A program made the translations under genes and the position numbers. Below, piece after piece: positions 34,501 to 46,500 of a stretch of DNA of 64,000 nt; the first letter of the stretch is position 1; each line of letters begins with the position of its first letter. The notes under the pieces are model-generated. The model did no database searches, was not told the DNA's origin, and saw nothing but the letters and a program-made list of their open reading frames with translations. The DNA is from Alitta virens (lineage: Eukaryota > Annelida > Polychaeta > Phyllodocida > Nereididae), in contig OW028581.1 of NCBI GenBank assembly GCA_932294295.1, forward strand, positions 39,089,995 to 39,153,994, in the 5' to 3' direction.

Positions 34501-37500
34501 CTATAAGTTAAGTATATGTTAAGTATCACATCTGTTGGTTATTTATTTTAAAAAAACTCATACATGTATCTTTGTATAGAGGTCTAAATATTTGTTAATT
34601 CACCCAAGTGCTATATTAGGCTGTCTGTGCACATTTGTGTAATCATGTCATGTATAATGTAAGGTCTGTATAAATTGTCATAACATACCTAAATATATTA
34701 CCTATTTAAAGTCAAGCTTAAAGTTAATGATCTGTTGTTCCAGCACAACATTGTGTGCTACTTGTGCTTTCATCAGCTTTTATTGAAAGATTTCTTAGTG
34801 GATTTTAGGCCTATCATTCTTCAATTACAAGTGCCATACATTTTTGTTAATTACAAAGCCATAAGTGTTTAAAAGAAATTTGTTTTAAATTAGGAAATTT
34901 AAAATTCAAAGTGTGATGAGCAAATCACCTATTTGATTCACAATGTTAGTTTTGGACTCCATGCTTCAAATGAAATCTTCATAACGACCAAAAGAACGAT
35001 CGCGCAATTCTTCCAAATTGTTCCTTCCAATTGTTCTAATGAGATTGTGACGTCATTTCAGATGAGGATGACCCGGATGACAAACGTCGACGCCTGCGCA
35101 TGAAAGGACAAATGCTTTTCATGGACGAATGGGATGCTGTCATGTTCCTGGGTACCCCAATGTAAGAAATATTCTAGTATCTAGTATTTAGACCACCTCA
35201 TTATTACGACTACATCACAACTAAGAGTATCTCAAAATCATGGACACTGTCACCTAGTCTATCTCATCGTTACCGCTGTCTTGATCTCTTATTCCTAATT
35301 TAAGTGTTTTCAAATACTTAATGAGTGACCATGGTGTATACATCTATGACACATCACCATTAATTGCCGCAGACCATTGCCGCAACGACAGCAGAACATC
35401 GTTGTCAGGTGCCTGGATGTACACCATATTGTCAATCAAAGCAATGATAAGGTTCATTATAAGTGGTATTAACTTAGTCTCTTGGGTATGATCAAAGGCC
35501 CACCCATAAAACGTTTTTCTGACAGCCCTCAATTCATATGAATTTGACAGTTCAATCTTCTTTGGTCAATCACCTACATATTACATATTTATATAACTTG
35601 GGAACGAGATTATTAATAGTTTAAGCAGCTGAGACTAGATGAACTCTTCCGATCCACAGCTGTCTTCGGGACAAGTGATGAACTCGAATATTAATTAAGA
35701 TGATACAATGACAAAATATATTAAGCCCCGTTCCCACATAGCCGAGTTACTCGTAGTCAACTCGTAGTATTACGTAACACGCCTCTCGGGCCCAACTCTT
35801 ACTAAACTCTGCGATTACTCCTCGCACTCGAGAGATGTTCGGCGAGAAACTCCTCTGACTCGTAGCGAACTCGTGAGATTTGGAGCCGAGAATGCCGAGT
35901 ATCCCGAGTATGCCGCGCTGCACGGCACACTCGGCGAATTATCCAGGAGTCCAAAAACTCGGCCATGACTCGCCGAGTTCGAGGAGTAACTCGGCGAGTT
36001 CGAGGAGTAACTCGGCGAGTTCGAGGAGTAACTCGGCGAGTCATGGCCGAGTTTTTGGACTCCTGGATAATTCGCCGAGTTACTCGGTGCTATTTTCACT
36101 CGTATTACACTCGGGGGGGATGTTCAGGAGTGCGAGGAGTAACTCGGCGAGTTGTAGGAGTAACTCACCGAGTTGTAGGAGTAACTCGCCGAGTAACTCG
36201 TCGAGTTCTACCTTTAGTACATGCATCATCAGCGTAGGGGGTCGTATATAATATAAAAGGCCGCTGCTCCTATAATATTAGTCCGATTTTCGTCAAATAA
36301 ACATTGTATTGTAGTATAATTCATAGTGACTCCATAGGTATTTTCGGATTGAAAATAGACCAAATATTAGGCGAGATATTCGTCTGAGAATGTAGCTAGG
36401 TTGGCGGAGGCAAACAGTGGTGCTCTCGCAGACGTCCGCGCCCGGACTGTATCAATGCAGGTAAGGCTGAGCGCTACTTTAAAAGGCTGCTGCTCCCCTA
36501 ATATTAGTCCGATTCTCGTCAAATAAGACTGCCTTTTAGTATAGTTCACACTGATTCCATACGTGTTTTCGGATCGAAAATATACCAAATATTAAGCGAG
36601 ATATTCGTCTGAGAAGGCGGTTGTCTGGCGGCGGCTGCTGCTCCATTTATATTATTCCGATTTTCGTCAAATAAATATTGAATTAAAGTCGAGTTCATAC
36701 TTATTCCACACAGATTTTCAGATTGAAAATAGACCAAATATTAAGCGAGATATTCGTCGGAGAAGGCAGGTAGTCTGGCGGCGGCAAGGTGCTCTGTGTA
36801 TGGCCCTGACTTGAATGGTGTAGTCAATATTTTTGACCATTTTATATACATTGTTTGGATGAGCTTTATTGCAATTCATTTCTACTCATTCTGCCAACTG
36901 CCATGACTGTTATGTCAATTGCTATTAGCATTTTGAATGATACAAAGAATGGGTGTAGAGAATACAGCAAATTCAATACATGTGTCAATTGCCTAATTGC
37001 CTAAATTGGGGTTCTTTGACCTGTCATTTCATGGTTTGTTCAAAGATGACACAGTAATATGACATTGTCTTGATTGTCATTCACAATTACAAAAATATGT
37101 CATTGCTTTCATTAATTAAAAGCAATATATTTTATTGTAATTACCAGGCAATGATTATATTTGTATAACTTTCTTATCTTTTTGTGTTAATTTGAATCTT
37201 ATTGTGATATTATGATCAGTATAAATTTGTGTATATTTTGTAAAATTTAAATCTAATATTGATATTGTAATTAGTATTTGTGATTTGATCTGTGATTTTA
37301 TTTGCTATATTTAATTTACTTTAATAACCCTGATGAGTATCATGAGTATAACTCGTCGACTTTACGAGTTACTCCTGGTACTCGGCGAGTTACTCCTGGT
37401 ACTCGGCGAGTTACTCCTGGTACTCGGCGATTTACTCCTCTAACTCGCCGACACTCTCCTCGAAATCGTTCACTAATTGGCTGCAACTTGGCGAGTCACT

Positions 37501-40500
37501 CCTGGTACTCGGCGAGTAACTCGGTGAGTAATTCGGTGAGTAATTCGGCGAGTCACTCCTGGTCACTTTTTCCGCAAAAATTCGTCGCCAACTCCTCGAA
37601 TTTTGGGTGTTACGTAATTTTTGTTATTACTACGAGTTGACTACGAGAAACTCGGCTATGTGGGAACGGGGCTTTAGTCTCGGACAGTATAGATGCTTAA
37701 ATTTTAAGTTACCAGCTTATTCACCAGCTAAGCATGAGGTATAGTAGGTTCGAACGCTAACCAAGGCAGAGAGGAGTTGGGCAAATCCTCTTCAATCATT
37801 GCCTCACCCCACCTATAGGTGCAATGGGGACTTGGCAACCACGGTGATGGCACTGGTGTGAACTCTTAAGCCCCTGCGGTTAACCCATGTTGAAGGCTGA
37901 ATACTTACCAGGAAGTTGAGAAAGTCCAGAAAAGTTGGCAGATTGTGTGTACTACGTACCGGCCGACTGTAAACCCCAAAACATCTTCTGTGATTCTGAA
38001 TTGTTTTCAGAATGGAGAATCTAGACAAGATGTTCGAAACAGGCCTCTTCATCAATGACCTCAGTATGCATGACTCAAGCAGGGATTTGGTTCTGGCAGG
38101 AACTCAACAACAGGCCGAGCTTAAGATGGCCCTTGACCAGGTATGCAAAACTGTTCTCTGTTTTCATTGTGTGATAGCCAAACAATAACTTCATATAATA
38201 CTAAGAAAGTTGGGGTTATATTGTACTTTATGAAGGTCAAAAGTCATTACGACCTTGTTTTCCATGAACAATAATGTTACCAAGACCTCACATTATCACC
38301 ATATAGGACAATATTGATATAATTCCCATTATGACGTTACCAGGAAAGAATTCGATACCAGTTTTGAATTCTGAATTTAGTTTACTTAAGTTTGGCGCGA
38401 CAGACAGCTACCTACATGTATGATCAGCAAGAAGATAGTTACACTTTATATATTAACTAATCGATCAATCAATCAATCAATCAATCAAGTCTGCTATGTC
38501 ATTCACAGGAACAACAGAAGAGCAAGAAGCTTGAAGACAGTATGAGGAAACTGGATACAGAGAGGAAAAGGACAGATGCCCTTCTGTACCAGATGATCCC
38601 CAAAGCAGTGGCTGACAGGCTCAGGAGTGGGGAGAGTACTACCAACACCTGCCAGGTGTGTAATGCTGCTGATAAAGACCAACAAATTGTTCACATTTAA
38701 TGTGTCCTTGGATGCAATGGAATTGTATTTGTTTAGCATATGATTTCCACCAGACGTAAATGGCCATAAGATGGTTGGTTGCAATTTGATGTTGCTATTG
38801 ATGACCAGAGCTGTTTTGTTTTACATTAGTACAGCAAAAGACAGGTCTTTAGGAGCAAATCAGTAGGTGGTTTCCCACTCCACGCACTAATTTCATTTTA
38901 TTGTCTACTTCATAGACTTTCGATGAGGTGACAGTGTTGTTCAGCGATGTCGTCGGCTTCACCAGAATCTGCAGTCAAATCAGCCCGATGCAGGTCGTCA
39001 CAATGTTGAATGCAATGTACACCAAATTCGACAAGCTCTCAGAGAAACATCATGTCTACAAGGTAAAAGTCAGCCACACATATAAAAAACTTGCCATGAA
39101 AGCACGTATAGATTGTTATAACAAAATTAAATTGTACTCTCAGGTTGAAACCATAGGAGACGCCTACATGGTAGTAAGCGGAGCCCCCATCCAGACCAAG
39201 TTCCACGCCATCTATGTTTGTGACATGGCGCTGGACATGTTGGAAGCGGTCAAGTCTTCACCGGACCCTTCAACTGGACCACAGTCGCACCTCAAGATAA
39301 GAGTCGGTCAGTCTAATTGCCTTAAATAACCAGAAAGTATGTGTAGCAAAACAGATTATATAAAATCAGGCATATTTGAGGATATGGTGCTGTTTTGGAG
39401 ACATAATAATTGCCTTACACAATTATAACCATTCTCCCAGAGTAGGAATCTAACACTGCTCCCTGAGACTAAAAGCCAGAATGTTAACCATTGCACCAAA
39501 GAGTCACTCTCTGGTGGGAGGGTAACATTCTGCTTACATTAGGACCACTACACTACATTCTTCCCTTCTCACAATGAGGCTCGCCCTCGAGTCTCATGGG
39601 TGCACTGGTACACTAACATCAGGCCCCATTGCCCCAGTGTGTATAGTGGATATTGTATCTGTATTGTATTTCTTCTTGTTTTACAGGCTGCCACACTGGG
39701 CCAGTTGTAGCGGGGGTGATGGGAGTCAAGATGCCTCGATATTGTTTCTTCGGAGAGACGGTCAATGTGGCCAACAAGATGGAGAGCAATGGAAAGGTAA
39801 ACAACTGATTATCGTATAATCCAAAATAAATGTCCACTTCTTTTTAGTCTTATTGTTACTTAAATGTCACGGAAAAGAACAAAATATACATGTAAATGTT
39901 CCCAAAATACCAAAGCTTAAATTTCTAACCCATAAAACCCCTCTCTGTAAAATTGCCTTCAAGTTCCTTTGCAATGATAATTGTTTGCATCATTATAGCC
40001 ATTAGTTGTAGTTAAAAAGAAGCAGCAAAATTACAGTGGAGGATATAGCAAAATTCTGGGTATTTTGGTTCCCAGAGCTGTTTTTTATCAACCAGAAATA
40101 TGGATCCTAGTACAGTCAACAAACTAACAAGAAAAAACTAACTACAAGTACATATTTGTCCAATTCTTTAGTTGTTCAAACCAACAGCATGTCATTGAGT
40201 TGATGAATGAGTATAAACAGCTGCAGTTCCCATGTCCTATAAATTACAAATGTAACAAGCAATCGATTGTTTTTTATCCGCTGTTTTGAGATGGATGGAT
40301 GTGTGCGATCCGATTACTGACATATTTTTTTGGAAAGAAAGATATTATGTGAGTCATTTGGCAGGTGATAAAACGTTCTCCAGGAAGTGTAGTATGGCCA
40401 AAGGCATCGGCAAATATACATTACAAAAAAAAAAAGAAAAAAAGATAATTAGGTCTTCATCAAAAATGATTAAATGAGTAATTGAAAATAGTAAAATGGA

Positions 40501-43500
40501 GATTCAGACAAGTGGCAAAGCTATTAGGACTATATTAAAAATTGTATAATAGTTATTATTATTGCGTCAAAGATTGCATTTCAATGATAAGACATACTTT
40601 ACGGATATTTTCTACACAAAATGCTATTTTTTCAAGTATTTTTAGGTATTAACGGGTAACAAGTTCTATCAGACTTGTTGAGTCTGCCACCTGGCTGAAA
40701 GTGTGAAAATTGAATCTTACTTGCTCAATAATACTTCTTCTTTTAAGTATATTGAGATTTAAGGCCAATGACCCCACTTGCAGTTTAACCATGGCTTGAT
40801 GTCTGTGGGATGAATTACTCCTTCCTTGCATGACTTACTTTTCTTTGAGGGAGATACCATCCTTCTATAATCAAGTCTTACCACTCAGTCGCAGTGCCTT
40901 CGTTAGTCTTTGAGGATTGTGTTTCATGCTATGTTCTTTCTACCTCCAGGCCATGAGAGTTCTCATTAGCGATTCCACCCACAATGATGTCAAGTCCTAT
41001 CCCCTGGAGATTGAGTCAGCTGGAGAAGTTGAGACACAGGTCTGTACATTTCATTGCAGTCTAATGTTTTGCCAATGTAGATTGCAGTTTCTTACTTAAT
41101 ACATTCTTAGTTTCTTGAATTAACTGATAATAAAAATATAATTTATTGTCCGTATAATTTGAATATTTTTTGCCTCACTCCATCAAAATGTATTTGATCT
41201 ATTATAATAAGTGTTTTACTTATCATTAAAAAAAACAACAATTTATTTTTGTGTTGTGTATTAAGAAGTTTACACCACTTGTATCCACTTTAAGGGGTGG
41301 GGGCTTAGCTCAGTGGTAGCGCACTGGGCTTCCAACCACTGGGTCCTGGGTACAATTCCCGGTCGAGCCTATGTTGGATGGCTGTTTCATCCTTCATATC
41401 ATTGCCATGGCCCCTGCCTGTCCTAATTAGCCCAGCAGGTGCAGAAATACAGGACGTAAAGCCCTAATCCACCACTACCAGTATCCACTTTAAGAATGCC
41501 TTCATTGTCATAACTATATGCTTATCATCCTATTATTTAGAGGATGAAAATGCAGCCCTAATTAGCAATAATGTATATTTTTGTGCTTGTCCATGCTATT
41601 ATTTGATTACCTCTCAGTAATGACAGTGTAATTTACAAGAATATTTTCTGGCACCATTTGAAGGTTAATCTTGCGTTTACTGTCTTTGTGAGTTAGCTGA
41701 TGAACTGCTTAGTGCACCTGGAAGCAATGTTAAGGCATTGTGTGCAGTGGTATTACATTGTTAACAGTCTTTTCTACTTGCTCTGTTTATGTGTACACGC
41801 CCTGACACTTTGTGACAAGATCTGGTTTTTGGCTGCATGTTTGGTTTACTTTGAGCAGATATTGATTGTAGTGCAACGTAGAGACACGCAGGGAAACATA
41901 GGAGACAAACTACATTGGGTGTGACTTGTAAATGCACTTTTTGAGGGTTATGCCAGTGCATTGATCAGTTATTGGAAGCTGAGAAAATTGCCATCATTTG
42001 TACTTATTGCCAGAGTCATAGTTCTGGGACATGAGCTGTGATTACAATAAGTCTCAAAGCTTACAATGGTTTGATTTACTCTCATGCAATCGTTAATATC
42101 ATCTTATTATCGTAATTATTGCAGCAAATTAGTTAATCTATTGCATATAAATGACAATACAATGTCAGCCACTTAAGTGGATTTTTACTGTGCAATGCCA
42201 TTGTTGCATGTGCAGATCATTATAGTAATATATATCATAGTAGTTATGCTAGTGCTGAATCACCACTTCATAAAATGTCTCAGAGGCAAATGACACATTA
42301 AAGCTAACTGTGTCTATCATACATGACATTATTTATGGGTTTCCAACCTGCCTCAGCTGGCACTGGGCCCAACAGGGTCTATGTCACATAGCCAAGTGAC
42401 AATGCCGAGTGATGCCGAGTGCCTCATAAATCAGGGTGTCGGGAATACTCGGCTTTGCACGCCGACCACTCTGGAAAAGCTCAGAAATACTCGGCAAAAC
42501 TCGTAGACCGATCGTGAAATGTCGAACACGTTTAAAACTTTCTAGGAGTGTCGCCGAGCAATTTTGCTCTAGGATTGCTCAGGATTTACATGGGGTTAAC
42601 TCGCCGTGCACTCGCCATGCACTCTGGGAGTACTCTTGGTCACTCTGGGAGTACTCTTGGTCACTCTGCGAGTACTCTTGGTCATATGGAATGCTGTGTG
42701 GACGTGATTTCCTTGCCGAGTGGTCGGCGTGTAAAGAAGGCGAGCAATCTGGGAGCAATCTGGGAGCAATCGATGAGTCATTGCTGACTTGCTTTTTCTC
42801 ACTGGCAAATGACCAAGAATGAAGCCGATTCATTGCTTGCCAGCAATCGTCATTACTCTGCATCGTCACTCGGCTATGTGAGATAGTGGCTAAAGGAGTG
42901 TTACAAACTTTGGTAATTAAAAATACGTATGTCAAAATTGTATGTCAGACTGAGTGGGTTCAAAGAGTTGAAGTATATGTTGCTCTGAACGTGCTTTGAG
43001 CAAAAGTTTTACAAAAAAACAAGTCATTAAAAATGCCCCAGAAACGAGTCAAAGTGCTCAATGAACTGGATCACATGATGTAGTATTCCATAGTTTATTG
43101 TTTGATGCAAATAAATTTGAAAAAATCACAAATACAGAATTATGTATTATGTATTTTGAAGTGTTGAGAGACACCTATTGTGACCTTTTGGAGGTCAACC
43201 ATCTAGTCGGTGTAATACACCAAGACTGTGACATAAAAGGCAAACATGACACGTAAACCTACTACCTGTTCAGGTTGGGTAATTACCTTTACTAAGGAAC
43301 ACCCTCAGATTCTAGCTACTACTGGGTCACATTTATGGTAGTTCATTTATGTCCCTGTACGTAGGAAAATATACAGAAGATGATTAAACCAACCACATAG
43401 TGCAAGATGGGAATCATAATGACGTCATTTAAGAAATAACCTGGATTACATCCAGGGAGAACAGCCAATTCACAAACTCGTTCTATACAACAGGTCTAAT

Positions 43501-46500
43501 TAAAGACGCTCACTGAATGAGACACAGTACAGAAATCATGCAGAAATAGGTATATTCCAATCATCTGAGAGCAGCAGCTGTGTATAGAAGGGATCTCATG
43601 TCACTAATATACAGTGAAAACACTTTCTTTTTGTAAATGGATGAAAAAATATATTATGAGATGTACTGCAATGAATAAAGAAGTGTTTCCTTTTGTTGTC
43701 TGCTCCTCTTGTAAAATCCTCAGTGTAGCTAGTGACATATTAAGACTCCTTCCAAATGTCGTAGTCCAAAAATCATAGTCCAAATATTCAAGGATAACAT
43801 AAGCAGTAAAATTGTGTCAAGTGGGTTCCTTCTGCCAGTTGGTCCAAACCAAAGATGCCAGAATTTCTCCCAGATTTATTTTATAATCATCCAAAACAAT
43901 ACAGGCCCCTCCTCATTTGGAGGGGCGGACAATCACACATCAATCACACACATTCATCAATACCCTCCCCAACTCCCCCTTGGCTGACTCTTCCGAGTTC
44001 ATCAGATCAACTCCCTCATTAACTCTGGCCAGTTGATCACCAAGCCAGGAGCACACAATGGCCAAATTCACTCAGGCGTGAATCTGCCCCACCCCAGCCC
44101 CCTGGACAGGTGGCTACTCATTAACTCTGGGCCCCCATCTCCCCATCAATTCTCCCCCCCTGGAGAGTCCAGCTTCAGTAGAGCAGAATGGATCATAGAT
44201 ACATTGATCCCTTCACTGCCCTCTGGATCTGGATCCATACAAATACACCTCCCTGGCCAGCTGGACAGAGTCCAGTGATGGATCCCCTGTCCACTGAGAT
44301 AGTGAACTAATCTCTCCCCCTCATTGTTCTTGGATCTCATTCTGAACTGGCCATCTGCAGTCTCCCACTGATGACTGAAACCTCATCACACTTTCAGGAC
44401 ATTAATACAGGGCACTTAAATAGTCATCATCAATACAAAAGAAAGGGAGCAAAAGTCCTGTGACTTTTACACTGCTCACCATCATTTTGAGTGAGATGTA
44501 TACAAAACCTACAATTTGTCTCCCATCATTACTTTGGGACAGTCTATACAACACATTTCACTCACAATAAGATGATGATTATTCATTTAAGTACAACTTG
44601 ACACCTTTTGTGTTTTTTAATACAAAAGTACACATTCCTACTCACTGCTTATAGTCACGCTCCACTGAGTCCAGCGTATTCTGTCATGAAACCTTACATA
44701 CATTCAAATTTTTCCGATCTGTTGGAACCAGGTGTTGATCTTCTGATCCTAACACTTAAACCACCCAAACAATTGCAAACAAGAACAAACAGCTTCCACA
44801 CATCCCCAGGTCACCACAACCAGGTCTGTACTCACCATAGTCTTTTCACTCGTCTCAACTAACATAATCATTTACACATATCAACAAATACATATTTAAA
44901 GCACAATCATAAAGCATACACAATTAAAGATCAATCATAAATCATACATAAATTGCTGAGCCAGAGAGAAAGGCACTTCAATTATCTCCTGCCCACTGTG
45001 CTCTTTGGCTATCCCACTCCATCTGATCCCTAACTCTCTATCAGACTGGATCCTATCACTAGAGTGGATCAAGCCTCCGAGAGGACCTCACCAAGGTCTC
45101 AGCGCTTCTAGACCTCAGCGATTTCCTGACTAGCACCGCCCACAGGTAGCCTGATGGAGGAGTGCTCCTCTGCTCGCGTATAGTGAGCTGTGTTCCTAGA
45201 CAACATTGTCTCACCCTTCCTTCCTGTCACACAGCACCCTAACTTAACCACCAACCTCCTGATCCATTCTCTCCTGATAACTCCTAAATACCCCAGCCCT
45301 ATCAGCGCTATGACCACTACCGAGAAAGATAGGATCAACGCCGTGAGGGGGGCATGTTTACGGAATTGTACCCACGGTTTCTGACTCACTTGGATAGCTT
45401 CCATCAGCATGTCCTGGCTGATGTCATTGACCTGAGCCGTGGATACACTCCTTAATTGCGGGAAAGACCTCACCAGAGCCTCAACTCCCAGATTCTTGGT
45501 GAAATTAAATTGTCCCTCCACATGTATCAGAGGAAGCACTATATGTCTGGCCATGTGCAATTCGGGTATACAGTGCACCCTCCATCCGGTTCCTGCGATG
45601 TTACATGGAGCAGGGCAATGCATGGCATAAGTTCCTGGCCCCAGCTTAACCGGGGGGTAGACCCTCCCCGGGCATCTGGCAGAGACTGACTCTCCCCAGG
45701 TCATCACGACAATGGTTCTCAAGGAAACCCGCTTCACTGTGGTGATATTGGCCTGTTTCACAATATCGAACCTACAACTCTTGATCAGCTCTGACTGGTT
45801 GAAGATCAGGCCCCTGGCACATGGCATGTGTCTGGCATCAAACAATGGCCCGGCCCTGCACACCAGCGGCTCCCCTCCAATACATGCTTCGGGTTCAAAC
45901 AGCAGTCCAGTGGCGGTGTCCACGCCATAGCTGCTCCCCACATCAATTTTGACAGTCATATTTGATCCCTTAATGGGCACCGGATAACTTTGTATATTAT
46001 AAAGCAAATAACTGGCCTTATTGATAGTTGGGACATTGAACCTGAAGATCAGCCTCCTTCGATCAATCACTATAGGTTCTATGTGGATATGACGGTAGTA
46101 CCAGGTTAACTCGGGCACCACGTCATTCCCTGCCTGAGCTATAGCGTTGATAGTGTTCCTCAGTACATAGGGGCTCATGATGTCCTCAGTCAGGTCACCA
46201 CGCTCCAGTGCCGCTCGCTGCTGTTGGTACAGTCGCATCTGCTCTCTGTATTGTTCATATAAATGCTCACACTCTTCCACCGCCCGCTCAATTTCCATGC
46301 GAATCTCCAAGTTGTTGATGCGAGTATCCACTTGGGAGAGCCTCTTGGCCAAGCCCCCAACGTATTTATTCAACTGTGTGACATGGTCATCTAATTGAGT
46401 CACCGCCACTGATATGTTCTTGATGTACAGTCTGTTCTGGTTCACGACTGTCAACATCCTTCCAGTTAGGTGCAAAATGTCCTGCGTTCGAGCCTGCAGG

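Larger units (their letters stand above)
35724..37673. mobile_element. 1.95-kb TIR element (Harbinger-like, non-autonomous) filled with ACTCGGCGAGT arrays
   Basis: The inverted termini start AGCCCCGTTCCCACATAGCC and match over about 46 bases with one mismatch. They are flanked by TTA on both sides (35,721-35,723 and 37,674-37,676). A 3-bp TWA target duplication is typical of PIF/Harbinger elements. Subterminal DNA at both ends is packed with the imperfect palindrome ACTCG(G/C)CGAGT in 21- and 24-bp tandem units. The centre holds about three diverged tandem units (36,258-36,790) and AT-rich DNA. There is no transposase; the frames seen here read the repeat. It lies in a cyclase intron. Confidence 0.75.

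Noticed and set aside
35049..35057. TGACGTCA near the acceptor of the cyclase DEDDPDD exon as a CRE
   Set aside because: Inside an intron at the splice site, with no promoter context; likely chance.
35802..36251. Frames with TRRVTPR or RSNSAS repeats as repeat proteins
   Set aside because: They follow the 24-bp ACTCGGCGAGT units of the TIR element on both strands, in several frames at once; no coding bias.
41299..41370. A functional tRNA gene
   Set aside because: The A and B boxes are present, but the acceptor stem does not close, the sequence continues into a SINE body, and target duplications flank the whole unit.
44033..44340. 81-aa and 64-aa frames in the LTR (and their copies at 52596-52903) as accessory viral genes
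   Set aside because: They overlap each other on opposite strands and lie within the U3-like part of both LTRs. No known domain or start context was found. They are better explained as chance frames.
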